DNA from: Azotobacter vinelandii CA
Lineage (GTDB): Bacteria > Pseudomonadota > Gammaproteobacteria > Pseudomonadales > Pseudomonadaceae
Length of the DNA stretch: 64,000 nt
Direction: 5' to 3'
Assembly: GCF_000380335.1 (NCBI RefSeq)
Contig: NC_021149.1
Location: 620,001-684,000, forward strand
The notes under the pieces were generated by a model that was given only the letters and a program-made list of their open reading frames with translations, made no database searches and was not told the DNA's origin. Position 1 is the first letter of the stretch. The number at the start of each line of letters is the position of its first letter. Position numbers and translations under genes: made by a program. Shown piece after piece: positions 48,651 to 57,297 of the stretch.

Positions 48651-50561
48651 ATGGCTCGACGTACACGCAAGGACGACGGCAGCCAGTGGACCGTGGCCGA
48701 CAGCCGCGCCGTCTACGGCATCCGTCACTGGGGTGCCGGTTATTTCGCGATCAACGAGCGGGGCCACGTGGAGGCCCGGCCGAACCGCGCCGCCGACCGG
48801 CCGGTCGATCTCGTCGAACTGCTCGGCCAGTTGCGCGAGGCCGGCCTGTCGCTGCCGTTGCTGGTGCGTTTCCCGGACATCCTGCAGGACCGCGTGCGCC
48901 AGTTGACCAGTGCCTTCGATGCGAACATCGCGCGCCTCGGCTACCAGAGCGGCTACACCGCGCTGTACCCGATCAAGGTTAACCAGCAGGAAGCGGTGGT
49001 GGAGAGCATCATCGCCACGGCGAACGTCTCCATCGGCCTGGAGGCCGGCTCCAAGCCGGAGCTGCTCGCCGTGCTGGCGCTGGCGCCGAAAGGCGGCACC
49101 ATCGTCTGCAACGGCTACAAGGACCGCGAATTCATTCGCCTGGCGTTGATCGGCCAGAAACTCGGCCACTCGGTGTTCATCGTCGTCGAGAAGGAATCGG
49201 AAGTGCAACTGATCATCGAGGAGGCGGCCGAACTCCGGGTCGTCCCGCAGCTCGGCCTGCGCGTGCGGCTGTCCTCGCTGACTTCCTCGAAATGGGCCGA
49301 TACCGGCGGCGAGAAGGCCAAGTTCGGCCTCTCCGCGGCGCAACTGCTGCGCGTGGCCGAACGCCTGCGCGACGCCGGGCTGGAGCAGGGGGTACGCCTC
49401 CTGCACTTCCACATGGGCTCGCAGATCGCCAACCTGGCCGATTACCAGGGCGGCTTCAAGGAAGCCATCCGCTACTACGCCGAACTGCGCGCCCTCGGCC
49501 TGCCCCTCGACCACGTGGACGTCGGCGGTGGCCTGGGCGTCGATTACGACGGCACCCATTCGCGCAATCCCAGCTCGATCAACTACGACATGGACGATTA
49601 CGCCGCCACCGTGGTCGGCATGCTCCAGGAGTTCTGCGATGCCCAGGGCCTGCCGCATCCGCACATTTTTTCGGAGAGCGGCCGCGCCCTGAGCGCGCAT
49701 CACGCGATGCTGGTGGTGCAGGTCACCGACGTGGAGCGCCACAACGACCAGTTGCCGGAGATCAACGATCCGCAGCGTCTGCCGGAGACGCTGCGCTGGC
49801 TGATCGAACTGCTCGGCCCGACCGATGACGAGATGGTCACCGAGACCTACTGGCGCGCCACCCAGTACTTGGGCGAACTGTCGCGCATGTATGCCGACGG
49901 CAAGCTGGGCCTGGCCGACAAGGCGCTCGCCGAGCAGTGCTACTACGCGCTCTGCCGGCGCCTGCACGACTCGCTGAAGGCCCGCCAGCGCTCCCACCGC
50001 CAGGTGCTCGACGAACTCAACGACAAGCTGGCGGACAAGTACATCTGCAACTTCTCGGTGTTCCAGAGCCTGCCGGACACCTGGGCGATCGGTCAGGTCC
50101 TGCCGATCCTGCCGCTCGACCGGCTCGACGAGGAGCCGCTGCGCCGCGCGGTGCTGCAGGACCTGACCTGCGACTCCGACGGCAAGATCAAGCAGTACGT
50201 CGACGAGCAGAGCATCGAGACCAGCCTGCCGGTGCATGAGCTGCGCGCGGGCGAGGAGTACCTTTTGGGCATCTTCCTGGTTGGTGCCTATCAGGAGATC
50301 CTCGGCGACATGCACAACCTGTTCGGCGACACCGACTCGGTGAACGTCTACCAGCGCGCCGACGGCAGCATCTACCACGCCGGCATCGAAACCCACGACA
50401 CCATCGAGGACATGCTGCGCTACGTGCACCTGTCGCCCGAGGAACTGATGACCTACTACCGCGACAAGGTGGCCGGCGCGCCCATCAGCGCCCGCGAACG
50501 CGCCCAGTACCTCGATGCCCTGCGCCTGGGGCTGACGCGCTCGTCCTACCTGTCGGGCTGA
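48651..50561 (+). CDS. speA: Biosynthetic arginine decarboxylase
   Basis: PLP enzyme making agmatine for polyamine synthesis. The 636-residue length equals that of the P. aeruginosa enzyme. Motifs are [13 protein letters not shown] (PLP Lys), [23 protein letters not shown] and the C-terminal [12 protein letters not shown] with its active-site Cys. GGAGCG precedes the ATG. Two hairpins and a MITE-like element follow. Confidence 0.97.
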   Translation: MARRTRKDDGSQWTVADSRAVYGIRHWGAGYFAINERGHVEARPNRAADRPVDLVELLGQLREAGLSLPLLVRFPDILQDRVRQLTSAFDANIARLGYQSGYTALYPIKVNQQEAVVESIIATANVSIGLEAGSKPELLAVLALAPKGGTIVCNGYKDREFIRLALIGQKLGHSVFIVVEKESEVQLIIEEAAELRVVPQLGLRVRLSSLTSSKWADTGGEKAKFGLSAAQLLRVAERLRDAGLEQGVRLLHFHMGSQIANLADYQGGFKEAIRYYAELRALGLPLDHVDVGGGLGVDYDGTHSRNPSSINYDMDDYAATVVGMLQEFCDAQGLPHPHIFSESGRALSAHHAMLVVQVTDVERHNDQLPEINDPQRLPETLRWLIELLGPTDDEMVTETYWRATQYLGELSRMYADGKLGLADKALAEQCYYALCRRLHDSLKARQRSHRQVLDELNDKLADKYICNFSVFQSLPDTWAIGQVLPILPLDRLDEEPLRRAVLQDLTCDSDGKIKQYVDEQSIETSLPVHELRAGEEYLLGIFLVGAYQEILGDMHNLFGDTDSVNVYQRADGSIYHAGIETHDTIEDMLRYVHLSPEELMTYYRDKVAGAPISARERAQYLDALRLGLTRSSYLSG

Positions 50562-50573
50562 GCGCCGCTTTCG

Positions 50574-50647
50574 GTGGGAAACCGCCGCGCGGGTTTTCCA
50601 CGGGATAGCTATCCACCCTGCGATCCGATCGCCCGTACGCAGGGTGG
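50574..50647 (+). terminator. Two hairpins downstream of speA
   Basis: Hairpin 1: GTGGGAAACC (50574-50583) with GGTTTTCCAC (50592-50601). Hairpin 2: CCACCCTGCG (50613-50622) with CGCAGGGTGG (50638-50647), a 10-base perfect stem. Neither has a strong T-run. They may terminate speA or represent dispersed repeats like that at 34317. Confidence 0.55.
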
Positions 50648-50684
50648 GAAACGGCCATGGCCCTTCCCGCCAGGTCGGATCGGC

Positions 50685-50957
50685 CTAGGGCCTGTTAACA
50701 CTACTCCGCGCGGCCGCGACGGAGCCTGTTTTTGCGCGGGGTTAGGCGCGAGGAGAGAAGTTTGGTCATTCCAAACGAACGACGAGTAACGACGCTCCGC
50801 GCAAAAACGGGCCCGTCCCTGCGGGTTGCGCGGCAAATGGCGCCATGCGTCGTTGCGGGACTTGGCAAGGGAATGCCATTCCCTGCGTCCCGCGCCTCGC
50901 CTGGCGCCATTTGCCGCAGCAACGCGGCTCGCGGAGAGTAGTGTTAATAGGCCCTAG
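50685..50957. mobile_element. 265-bp MITE-like element with CTAG target duplication
   Basis: Terminal inverted repeats GGCCTGTTAACACTACTC (50689-50706) and GAGTAGTGTTAATAGGCC (50936-50953) match at 17 of 18 bases and are flanked by CTAG on both sides (50685-50688, 50954-50957). Inside are two long hairpins: 50724-50739 with 50797-50812, containing GTTTGG/CCAAAC; and a perfect 16-base stem 50830-50845 with 50902-50917, containing CGGGAC/GTCCCG and GGGAAT/ATTCCC. The overall fold is a three-armed cloverleaf. It contains no transposase. The CTAG duplication fits IS5-type targets. The right CTAG contains the MATE stop codon. Confidence 0.8.
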
Positions 50958-52315
50958 CCAGCGGCCTGTGCCGCTGGTGCCTGATCCGCCAGTCCCTGGC
51001 GCCACAGGCGCCGGGCGAAGGCCGCCATGCTCAGGGCGCGCAGCGCCATGAAGGCGAGGAAGGCCAGCCACAGGCCATGGTTGCCGAGTCCGCGCAGCAG
51101 CCAGGCGAGCGGCAGCGCCAGGGCCACGGCGATCAGCATGGCGTCGCGCATCTCGCGGGCGCGGGTGGCGCCGATGAACAGGCCGTCGAGCAGGTAGCTC
51201 CACACCGCGATCAGCGGCAGCACGGCGAGGTAGGGCAGGTACTCCATGGCCAGTTCGCGCACCGCCGGGATGTCGGTCTGCAGGCCGACGAACAACCCGC
51301 CGCCGGCCAGGAAGAACAGCGCGAAGCCCAGGCTGGCCAGCAGCGACCAGAGTCCGGCGACCGCCAGCGAACGCTGCAGGGCGGTGCGGTCGCGGCTGCC
51401 GATGGCATGCCCGCACAGCGCCTCGACGGCGTGGGCCAGGCCGTCCAGGGCGTGGGCGGTGAGCAGCAGGCCGTTGAGCAGCAGGGCGTTGGCCGCCACC
51501 GTGGCGTCGCCGAGCCGGGCGCCCTGCACGGTGATCAGGAAGAACACCAGTTGCAGGAGCAGGCTGCGCAGGAAGATGTCGCGGTTCACCGCCAGCAACG
51601 GGCGCCAGTTCGTCCAGCGGCGCAGGGCGTCCCAGGGCAGCCGGCCGGGATACCGGCGCAGCGCCCGGCGGGCCAGCGCCAGACCGAGCAGGGTACCGCT
51701 CCACTCGGCGATCACCGAGGCGCGGGCGGCGCCGGCCACGCCCCAGTCGAGGCCGAGGACGAACCACAGGTCGAGGACCACGTTGCCCAGGCTGGTGGCC
51801 AGCAGCATGGCCAGCGGCGCGCGGGCGTTCTGCGTGCCGAGCAGCCAGCCGATCAGGGCGTAGCCGGCCAGCACCGCCGGCAGGCCGAGCAGGCGGGTAT
51901 GGAAGTATTCGCGGGCCAGCGCGTCGAGCGCCGCCGAGGGCTGCATCAGGCCGAGGGCGAACGCGCCGAAGGGCAACGCCAGGAGGCCCAGCAGCAGGGC
52001 GAGGGCCAGCCCGAGCAGCAGGCTCTGCAGCAGCACCCGGCGCAGCGCGTCGCCGTCGGCGCGGCCGCAGGCCTGGGCGGCGAAACCGGTGGTGCCCATG
52101 CGCAGGAAACCGAAGGCCCAGGCGAGCAGGGTGAACAGACTGCCGCCGACCGCCACCGCGCCGAGCTGGTGGGCGTGCGGCAGGTGGCCGATCACCGCGC
52201 TGTCGACCAGCGTCACCAGGGGCTCGCAGAGGTTGGAGAGGATCATCGGCGCGGCCAGCGCCCAGACCCGGCGCTGGGTCGGCGCATGGCGCCAGGCCTC
52301 GGCCAGGACGCTCAC
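50954..52315 (-). CDS. MATE-family efflux transporter (DinF-like)
   Basis: A 453-residue multidrug/toxic-compound exporter with 12 hydrophobic segments. It begins SVLAEAWRHAPTQRRVWALA and has LAAPMILSNLCEPLVTLVDS, typical of the DinF branch. The start is GTG at 52315, overlapping the stop of the upstream small membrane-protein gene. Its TAG stop lies inside the CTAG flank of the MITE-like element, so the insertion left the coding sequence intact. The substrate is unknown. Confidence 0.9.
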   Translation of the reverse strand: MSVLAEAWRHAPTQRRVWALAAPMILSNLCEPLVTLVDSAVIGHLPHAHQLGAVAVGGSLFTLLAWAFGFLRMGTTGFAAQACGRADGDALRRVLLQSLLLGLALALLLGLLALPFGAFALGLMQPSAALDALAREYFHTRLLGLPAVLAGYALIGWLLGTQNARAPLAMLLATSLGNVVLDLWFVLGLDWGVAGAARASVIAEWSGTLLGLALARRALRRYPGRLPWDALRRWTNWRPLLAVNRDIFLRSLLLQLVFFLITVQGARLGDATVAANALLLNGLLLTAHALDGLAHAVEALCGHAIGSRDRTALQRSLAVAGLWSLLASLGFALFFLAGGGLFVGLQTDIPAVRELAMEYLPYLAVLPLIAVWSYLLDGLFIGATRAREMRDAMLIAVALALPLAWLLRGLGNHGLWLAFLAFMALRALSMAAFARRLWRQGLADQAPAAQAAG

Positions 52316-52605
52316 TGGATCAGCCAACTGAGGACCCAGACGCCCAGCAGCAGGCTGATCGTCCCGCCGACGAAGGCGCGCCTGAGCAGTGCGCGTATGC
52401 CGCCGGCCAGCAACAGCAGGCCGACGGCCAGGGCGACGAAGCCGAGCAGCGTGGGGTCCGTGCCGAGGGTGCGCGACAGTCCTTCGAGAAAGGCGCCGCC
52501 AGCCCTGGCGATCGAGCCGAACAGACCGCCCAGCGTCTCGACGAGATAGCGGAGCACCGCGCCCAGCGTCTCGCCGAGCCATTCGAAGAAGCTTTCCTCT
52601 TGCAT
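52312..52605 (-). CDS. Small membrane protein, function unknown
   Basis: A 97-residue protein starting MQEESFFEWLGETLGAVLRY, with two hydrophobic segments (LLGFVALAVGLLLLAGGI and TISLLLGVWVLSWLI). Overlaps the GTG start of the MATE gene by 4 bases, so the two are translated together. No family was recognised. The ATG at 52605 is chosen over an out-of-frame ATG five bases earlier. Confidence 0.68.
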   Translation of the reverse strand: MQEESFFEWLGETLGAVLRYLVETLGGLFGSIARAGGAFLEGLSRTLGTDPTLLGFVALAVGLLLLAGGIRALLRRAFVGGTISLLLGVWVLSWLIQ

Positions 52606-52694
52606 TGCATCCCCCTGGCGAACGAAGAAAGGTGCCGGGCCTCCCCGTGCGCCGGCGCGGCACGGAGGAGGGCCGGACAAGGATAACGCGCCGT

Positions 52695-53549
52695 TCAGCG
52701 CAGCAGCAGCAGGGGCGTCAGCGAGGTGTGCAGCAGATGGCTGGTGGTGCTGCCGAGCAGGAAGCGGCGCAGCCGCGAATGGCCGTAGGCGCCCATCGCC
52801 AGCAGGTCGATGGTGCGCTCCTGCTGGTAGGCGTGCAGCACCGGTTCGACCCCGCCCTCGCGGATCGCCGGGATCACCAGGAAGCCGGCGATTTCCAGCA
52901 GCGCCTGGGCGTCGTGCAGGGCGGCGCGGGTCAGGGCGTTGTCCTCGCCGACCATCAGCAGATGCAGCGGCAGGCCCTTGACCAGCGAGCTTCCGGCCAG
53001 CAGGCGCACCGCCTGCTGAGCGGTCGGGCTGGCGTCGTAGGCGAGCAGCAGGCTGCCCGGCGCCTTGAAGTCGTCCGGCACGATCAGGATCGGCCGGGCC
53101 AGGGTCTGGGTCACGCTTTCCAACTGGCTGCCGATCGGCTGGCCAGTGTGCTGGCGGCTGTCCTCGCCCTGGCGGCCGATCACCAGCAGATGGATGTCGT
53201 CGACCATCTCGGTGAGGGTTTCGAGCAGGCTGCCATGGCGCTGGCAGAGTTCCGGCGTTTCCAGGCCGGCGGCGACGGCCCGCTCGCGGGCCGCCTCCAG
53301 CACCGCCTGGCCATACTCCAGCGCCACCGTGGCGCGCCGCTCGTCGAGCCGGGCCAATTCGTCGAGCAGATGTTCGCGGCTGCCCAGGCCGGTGGCGCCG
53401 CCGAGGTCGCCCGGTCCCGGATAGCGCCCGCGGTCCAGTACGTGCAGGAAGGTCAACGGCAGGCCGAGGCGCCGGCAGGCCCAGATGGCGCCGTCGCAGA
53501 CCGCCGCGGTGGACGGAGAGCCGTCGATACAGGCCAGTATCCGTGTCAT
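52695..53549 (-). CDS. Universal stress protein, tandem UspA domains
   Basis: A 284-residue protein with two UspA repeats. It starts MTRILACIDGSPSTAAVCDG, and the second repeat begins near SLLLAYDASPTAQQAV. The C-terminal repeat keeps the ATP-binding G-x2-G-x9-G-S pattern (GAYGHSRLRRFLLGSTTSH); the first has a looser version. Tandem Usps support survival in energy stress and anoxia in pseudomonads, which fits the Anr sites elsewhere in the window, but none was identified before this gene. Confidence 0.9.
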   Translation of the reverse strand: MTRILACIDGSPSTAAVCDGAIWACRRLGLPLTFLHVLDRGRYPGPGDLGGATGLGSREHLLDELARLDERRATVALEYGQAVLEAARERAVAAGLETPELCQRHGSLLETLTEMVDDIHLLVIGRQGEDSRQHTGQPIGSQLESVTQTLARPILIVPDDFKAPGSLLLAYDASPTAQQAVRLLAGSSLVKGLPLHLLMVGEDNALTRAALHDAQALLEIAGFLVIPAIREGGVEPVLHAYQQERTIDLLAMGAYGHSRLRRFLLGSTTSHLLHTSLTPLLLLR

Positions 53550-54192
53550 GGGGTCGCTCCTTTTTTCTTCTGTATTCCCCGAGTGTGCCCTCGGGCATCC
53601 GGTTTGTCGTGCAGGGCGGCTCGGCGGTGGCGCCGGCCTGCCGGGTCGCGGCTTGAGAACGGGCGCGGAACGGATCGGTGCCGGCGCCGGTTCGGCGCCG
53701 CGGAGGCATCCTCGAATCCGCTCGACGGATCGAAAGGATACCTGCCCGGCCGGCCTTTGGGGGGCGGGTCTGGTCATCATTCTGGCCGATCCGCCCCGCG
53801 GGACAGGCAGGCGGGGAGCGGTGCGGCGGATTTCCGGCCGGGTGGTGCGCGGCCCCCGGCAGGTGTGATGGGCATCGCTATCCGGGGCCTCTCCTTGGAT
53901 TTGTTATTAGCAAATGAGGTTTGTTATCATTTGCGAATTGATAGCGATGGCCCCGTGGCCATGGCTGCGACGAGGCTCATGAGCCTTCCCTGCGGGCGGT
54001 TCATGAATTCGTAAGCTCTTCTTGGTATTAGCTTTTAGTAAAAAATTTGTGGCAGCGCGTCGCGCGCCGCTCCTGTAACGTGACCGGGAGCAAGGCAATA
54101 CTGCTGAATCTTTAGTAGGGCCGCCGGCGAAACCATGCCGCCGGGGTGCAGACTCGGGTCACGACCCCGTTCCGTTGTGAGCGCACTCAACC
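53550..54192. other. 640-base intergenic region with an AT-rich operator-like palindrome
   Basis: No gene was recognised on either strand. Most of it is GC-rich, but 53895-53945 and 54010-54055 are AT-rich. It includes a perfect inverted repeat at 53910-53934, listed separately. It probably holds the promoters of the divergent usp gene and the SdiA-regulated-family gene. Confidence 0.5.
53910..53934. promoter_or_regulatory. Operator-like inverted repeat
   Basis: GCAAATGA (53910-53917) and TCATTTGC (53927-53934) form a perfect 8-base palindrome with a 9-base spacer. TTTGTTAT is also repeated directly at 53900-53907 and 53920-53927. The right half resembles half of a Fur box, but no iron gene is adjacent. 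It may be a repressor site or a weak hairpin. Confidence 0.4.
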
Positions 54193-55146
54193 ATGATCGC
54201 AACTGCCAAGGGGCTGCTGGGACGGCTGCCGACAATACGTCCAAGGATCTGGATCTCTCTTTTGCTGGGCCTGTTGCTGGTGCAGCAGGTACACGACAGG
54301 CATCTCGACGAGCGCCTGTATTTCTGGGCCAAGAGCCTCTGGCTCGGGGCCTGCGCCAAAGGCCTCGACTTCTGCCTGCCGGACTACGAGGTGCGCCTCG
54401 AGGCGTTGCCGGTCGTCGGCGTGCGCAACAACCTTTCCGGGCTGACCTATGACAGCACGCGCAAGCACCTGTGGGCGGTGATCAACAATCCCGAAGAACT
54501 GATCGCCCTGAGCACCGGGGGCGAGGTACTGGCGCGCTATCCGCTGCACGGTTTCAAGGATGTCGAGGGCGTGGCCTACCTGGGCGGAGATCTGCTGCTG
54601 CTCACCGAGGAGCGCGACCAGGCGCTGGTCGCCGTGCCGGTGCCGGGCGCTCCCGGCGCCCTGAAGCGCCGGGACTACCGGTCGCTGACCCTGGGCTTCG
54701 ACAACCCCGACGGCGACAACCGTGGCTTCGAAGGCGTCGCCTACGACCGCGGCGGCGATCGACTGTTCGTGGTCACCGAGCACTCGCCGCTCAAGCTCTA
54801 CGAAATCCGTGGCTTCAAGGCCAGTCTGGCCGGCGACTTCAACCTCCGGGTGCTCGACCGTTCCGACTGGCTGAACGATGGCTTCTTCGGGACCGGGGGC
54901 ACCGCCCTGGCTTCGCTGGAGTACGACGAGGACAGCGATCACCTGATCCTGCTCAGCGACGAGTCGCGGCTGCTGGCCGAAGTGGACGGGCAGGGCGATA
55001 CGGTCAGCCTGCGCTCCCTGTGGCGCAATTCCGCCGGGCTCAAGGAGAACGTCCCGCAGGGCGAAGGCCTGGCCCTGGACGAAAAAGGCCGGCTCTACAT
55101 GATCAGCGAGCCGAACCTGTTCTATGTCTTCGAGCGCGAGGATTGA
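54193..55146 (+). CDS. SdiA-regulated family protein
   Basis: A 317-residue protein with an N-terminal membrane anchor (IWISLLLGLLLVQQV) and a beta-propeller-like SdiA-regulated domain. Typical segments are NNLSGLTYDSTRKHLWAVIN, HGFKDVEGVAYLGG and GFEGVAYDRGGDRLFVVTEH. It is probably periplasmic. The family name comes from a Salmonella quorum-sensing regulon; the function is unknown. Confidence 0.85.
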   Translation: MIATAKGLLGRLPTIRPRIWISLLLGLLLVQQVHDRHLDERLYFWAKSLWLGACAKGLDFCLPDYEVRLEALPVVGVRNNLSGLTYDSTRKHLWAVINNPEELIALSTGGEVLARYPLHGFKDVEGVAYLGGDLLLLTEERDQALVAVPVPGAPGALKRRDYRSLTLGFDNPDGDNRGFEGVAYDRGGDRLFVVTEHSPLKLYEIRGFKASLAGDFNLRVLDRSDWLNDGFFGTGGTALASLEYDEDSDHLILLSDESRLLAEVDGQGDTVSLRSLWRNSAGLKENVPQGEGLALDEKGRLYMISEPNLFYVFERED

Positions 55147-55328
55147 TCCAGCCGGTGCCGACGCGCCGGTCAGGCGTGCGAACTTCGCTTGCCGAGAGCC
55201 GGATTCCCAGCGGCGGAGCACCGCAGGTCCCTGGCTGGACTTGCCGTGAACCTCTTGACTAGACTCGCCGCGAGCGCCTCTACGAAGGCGGAGAGGCGCC
55301 GCCCCAAATTCCACGGAGAGTAGGAAAA

Positions 55329-56042
55329 ATGAACAGGTATGGCGCGGAGTTTCTCGGAACCTTCTGGTTGGTGCTCGGCGGCTGCGGTAGCGCTGTCCTC
55401 GCGGCGGCCTTTCCAGAGGTCGGCATCGGTCTGCACGGCGTTTCGCTGGCGTTCGGCCTGACGGTATTGACCATGGCTTTCGCCATCGGCCATATCTCCG
55501 GCTGCCACCTGAACCCGGCGGTATCCATCGGCCTGTGGGCCGGCGGGCGTTTCCCGGCGAAGGATCTGCTGCCCTATATCGTCGCCCAGGTGCTCGGCGG
55601 GATCGCCGCGGGCGCGGTCCTCTACGTAATCGCCAGCGGCACCGCCGGTTTCGACGTCACCAAGGGATTCGCCTCCAATGGCTACGGCGCCCATTCGCCG
55701 GGCGGCTATTCGCTGCTGTCGGCCCTGGTGACCGAGGTGGTGATGACCCTGTTCTTCCTGCTGATCATCCTCGGCGCCACCGACAAGCGCGCCCCCGCCG
55801 GTTTCGCCCCGATCGCCATCGGGCTGGCCCTGACGCTGATCCACCTGATCAGCATCCCGGTGACCAACACCTCGGTGAATCCGGCGCGCAGTACCGGCGT
55901 CGCGGTGTTCGCCGGCGGCTGGGCCATCGCCCAGCTCTGGCTGTTCTGGATCGCGCCCATCGTCGGGGCGCTGCTCGGCGCCGCCGCCTACCGGCTGATC
56001 GCCGAGCAGCCCGGCCTCGCCAGCCAGCCGGCGCGCGGTTGA
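55329..56042 (+). CDS. aqpZ: Aquaporin Z
   Basis: Water channel of the inner membrane. The 237-residue protein has six helices and both NPA motifs ([11 protein letters not shown] and [10 protein letters not shown]), with the start [20 protein letters not shown]. The selectivity-filter residues expected for a water-specific channel (Phe, His, Thr, Arg) look present, e.g. Arg after the second NPA. GGAGAGTAGGAAAA precedes the ATG. A weak hairpin follows at 56047-56063. Confidence 0.96.
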   Translation: MNRYGAEFLGTFWLVLGGCGSAVLAAAFPEVGIGLHGVSLAFGLTVLTMAFAIGHISGCHLNPAVSIGLWAGGRFPAKDLLPYIVAQVLGGIAAGAVLYVIASGTAGFDVTKGFASNGYGAHSPGGYSLLSALVTEVVMTLFFLLIILGATDKRAPAGFAPIAIGLALTLIHLISIPVTNTSVNPARSTGVAVFAGGWAIAQLWLFWIAPIVGALLGAAAYRLIAEQPGLASQPARG

Positions 56043-56190
56043 GCGCGGCGCCGGAGCGGCGCCTTCGTGGCCGGGGGCTTTGCGCGCCCCCGGCTTCCCC
56101 CTTCGTCATCCTTCGCCTGCCTGCCTTCGCGCTCCAGCGAGACGGGCCATCTATGCTGTTCGAAAGGCCTTAATTCCGCAGGAGAGCGAG

Positions 56191-57297
56191 ATGAACAAGA
56201 GCGGCCTGAAATTGCGTGGCGTCAATCTGGGCAGTTGGCTGGTGTTGGAGAAGTGGATGGTGCCGAGCCTGTTCGAGGGCCTGGCGGCCACCGACGAAAC
56301 CACCTGGTGCGCCGAACTGGGCGAGCGGGCCGGCGAGCGCTTGCGCGCCCACTGGAATCGCTGGATCACCCGCGACGATTTCGCTTGGCTGGCCGAGCGC
56401 GGCCTGAACGCCGTGCGCATCCCGGTCGGCCACTGGATCTTCGGCCCCGATTATCCCTACCACCCGAGCTACGGCGAGGCCCGCCATCCCTTCGTCGAAG
56501 GCGGCATCGCGGTGCTCGACCGCGCCATGCAATGGGCCGAAGAGCACGGATTGCGCGTGGTGCTCGACCTGCACGCCGCGTCGGGTTGCCAGAACGGCTT
56601 CGACAACGGCGGAATCAAGGATGTCTGCGAATGGCACACCCGCCCCGAGTACCGCGAGCATTCGTTGTCGGTGCTGGAACGCCTGGCCGAGCGCTATCGC
56701 GAGCACCCGGCGCTGCACGCCATCGAGGTACTCAACGAGCCGCGCTGGGACGTGCCCACCGACTATCTCAAGGCCTACAACCTGGACGCCTACGCGCGCA
56801 TCCGCCGGTACTGCCCGCCCGAGCGGGTGGCGGTGGTGCTCCACGACGGCTTCCGCGACTTCCGCGAATACCTGGGCTTCATGCAGGAGCCGGAATACCG
56901 CAACGTGATCTTCGACATCCACCGCTACCAGTGCTTCGAGCGCGGCGACATCGACATGGACATCTACGGCCACATGAACAAGGCCGCGGGCATCTGGAAG
57001 GCCGAGGCCGACGGCATCATCACCGAGCTGGGGCTGCCGACCATCTGCGGCGAATGGAGCCTGGGACTGGACCTCAAGGTGGTATCGCTGTGGGCCGATG
57101 GACCGTTCAACCACGCCCTGGAGCACATGGACGCCTTCCAGGAGAACGTCGCCTACCGCGGCTACGCCGCCGCCCAGTTGGCGACCTTCGAGAAGTACCA
57201 GGGCTGGTTCTTCTGGAACTACAAGACCGAGACCACCCCGGCCTGGTGCTTCCGCGACTGCGTCGAACGCGGCTGGCTGCCCTCATCCTTTGCGTAG
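56191..57297 (+). CDS. Glycoside hydrolase family 5, exo-1,3-beta-glucanase-like
   Basis: A 368-residue GH5 TIM barrel without a signal peptide. It starts KLRGVNLGSWLVLEKWMVPS, as in GH5_9 exo-1,3-beta-glucanases. The acid/base Glu is in EVLNEPRWD and the nucleophile Glu in TICGEWSLG. FDIHRYQCF is also conserved. It is likely to act on an intracellular or imported beta-glucan or glucoside. GGAGAGCGAG precedes the ATG. It is convergent with the ABC transporter gene, overlapping its 3' end by 15 bases. Confidence 0.87.
   Translation: MNKSGLKLRGVNLGSWLVLEKWMVPSLFEGLAATDETTWCAELGERAGERLRAHWNRWITRDDFAWLAERGLNAVRIPVGHWIFGPDYPYHPSYGEARHPFVEGGIAVLDRAMQWAEEHGLRVVLDLHAASGCQNGFDNGGIKDVCEWHTRPEYREHSLSVLERLAERYREHPALHAIEVLNEPRWDVPTDYLKAYNLDAYARIRRYCPPERVAVVLHDGFRDFREYLGFMQEPEYRNVIFDIHRYQCFERGDIDMDIYGHMNKAAGIWKAEADGIITELGLPTICGEWSLGLDLKVVSLWADGPFNHALEHMDAFQENVAYRGYAAAQLATFEKYQGWFFWNYKTETTPAWCFRDCVERGWLPSSFA

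Noticed and set aside
50689-50953. Possible CRISPR or tRNA-like gene because of repeated stems
   Set aside because: The stems differ from one another, there are no equal repeats with spacers, and no tRNA invariant bases; the terminal inverted repeats and CTAG duplication fit a MITE better.
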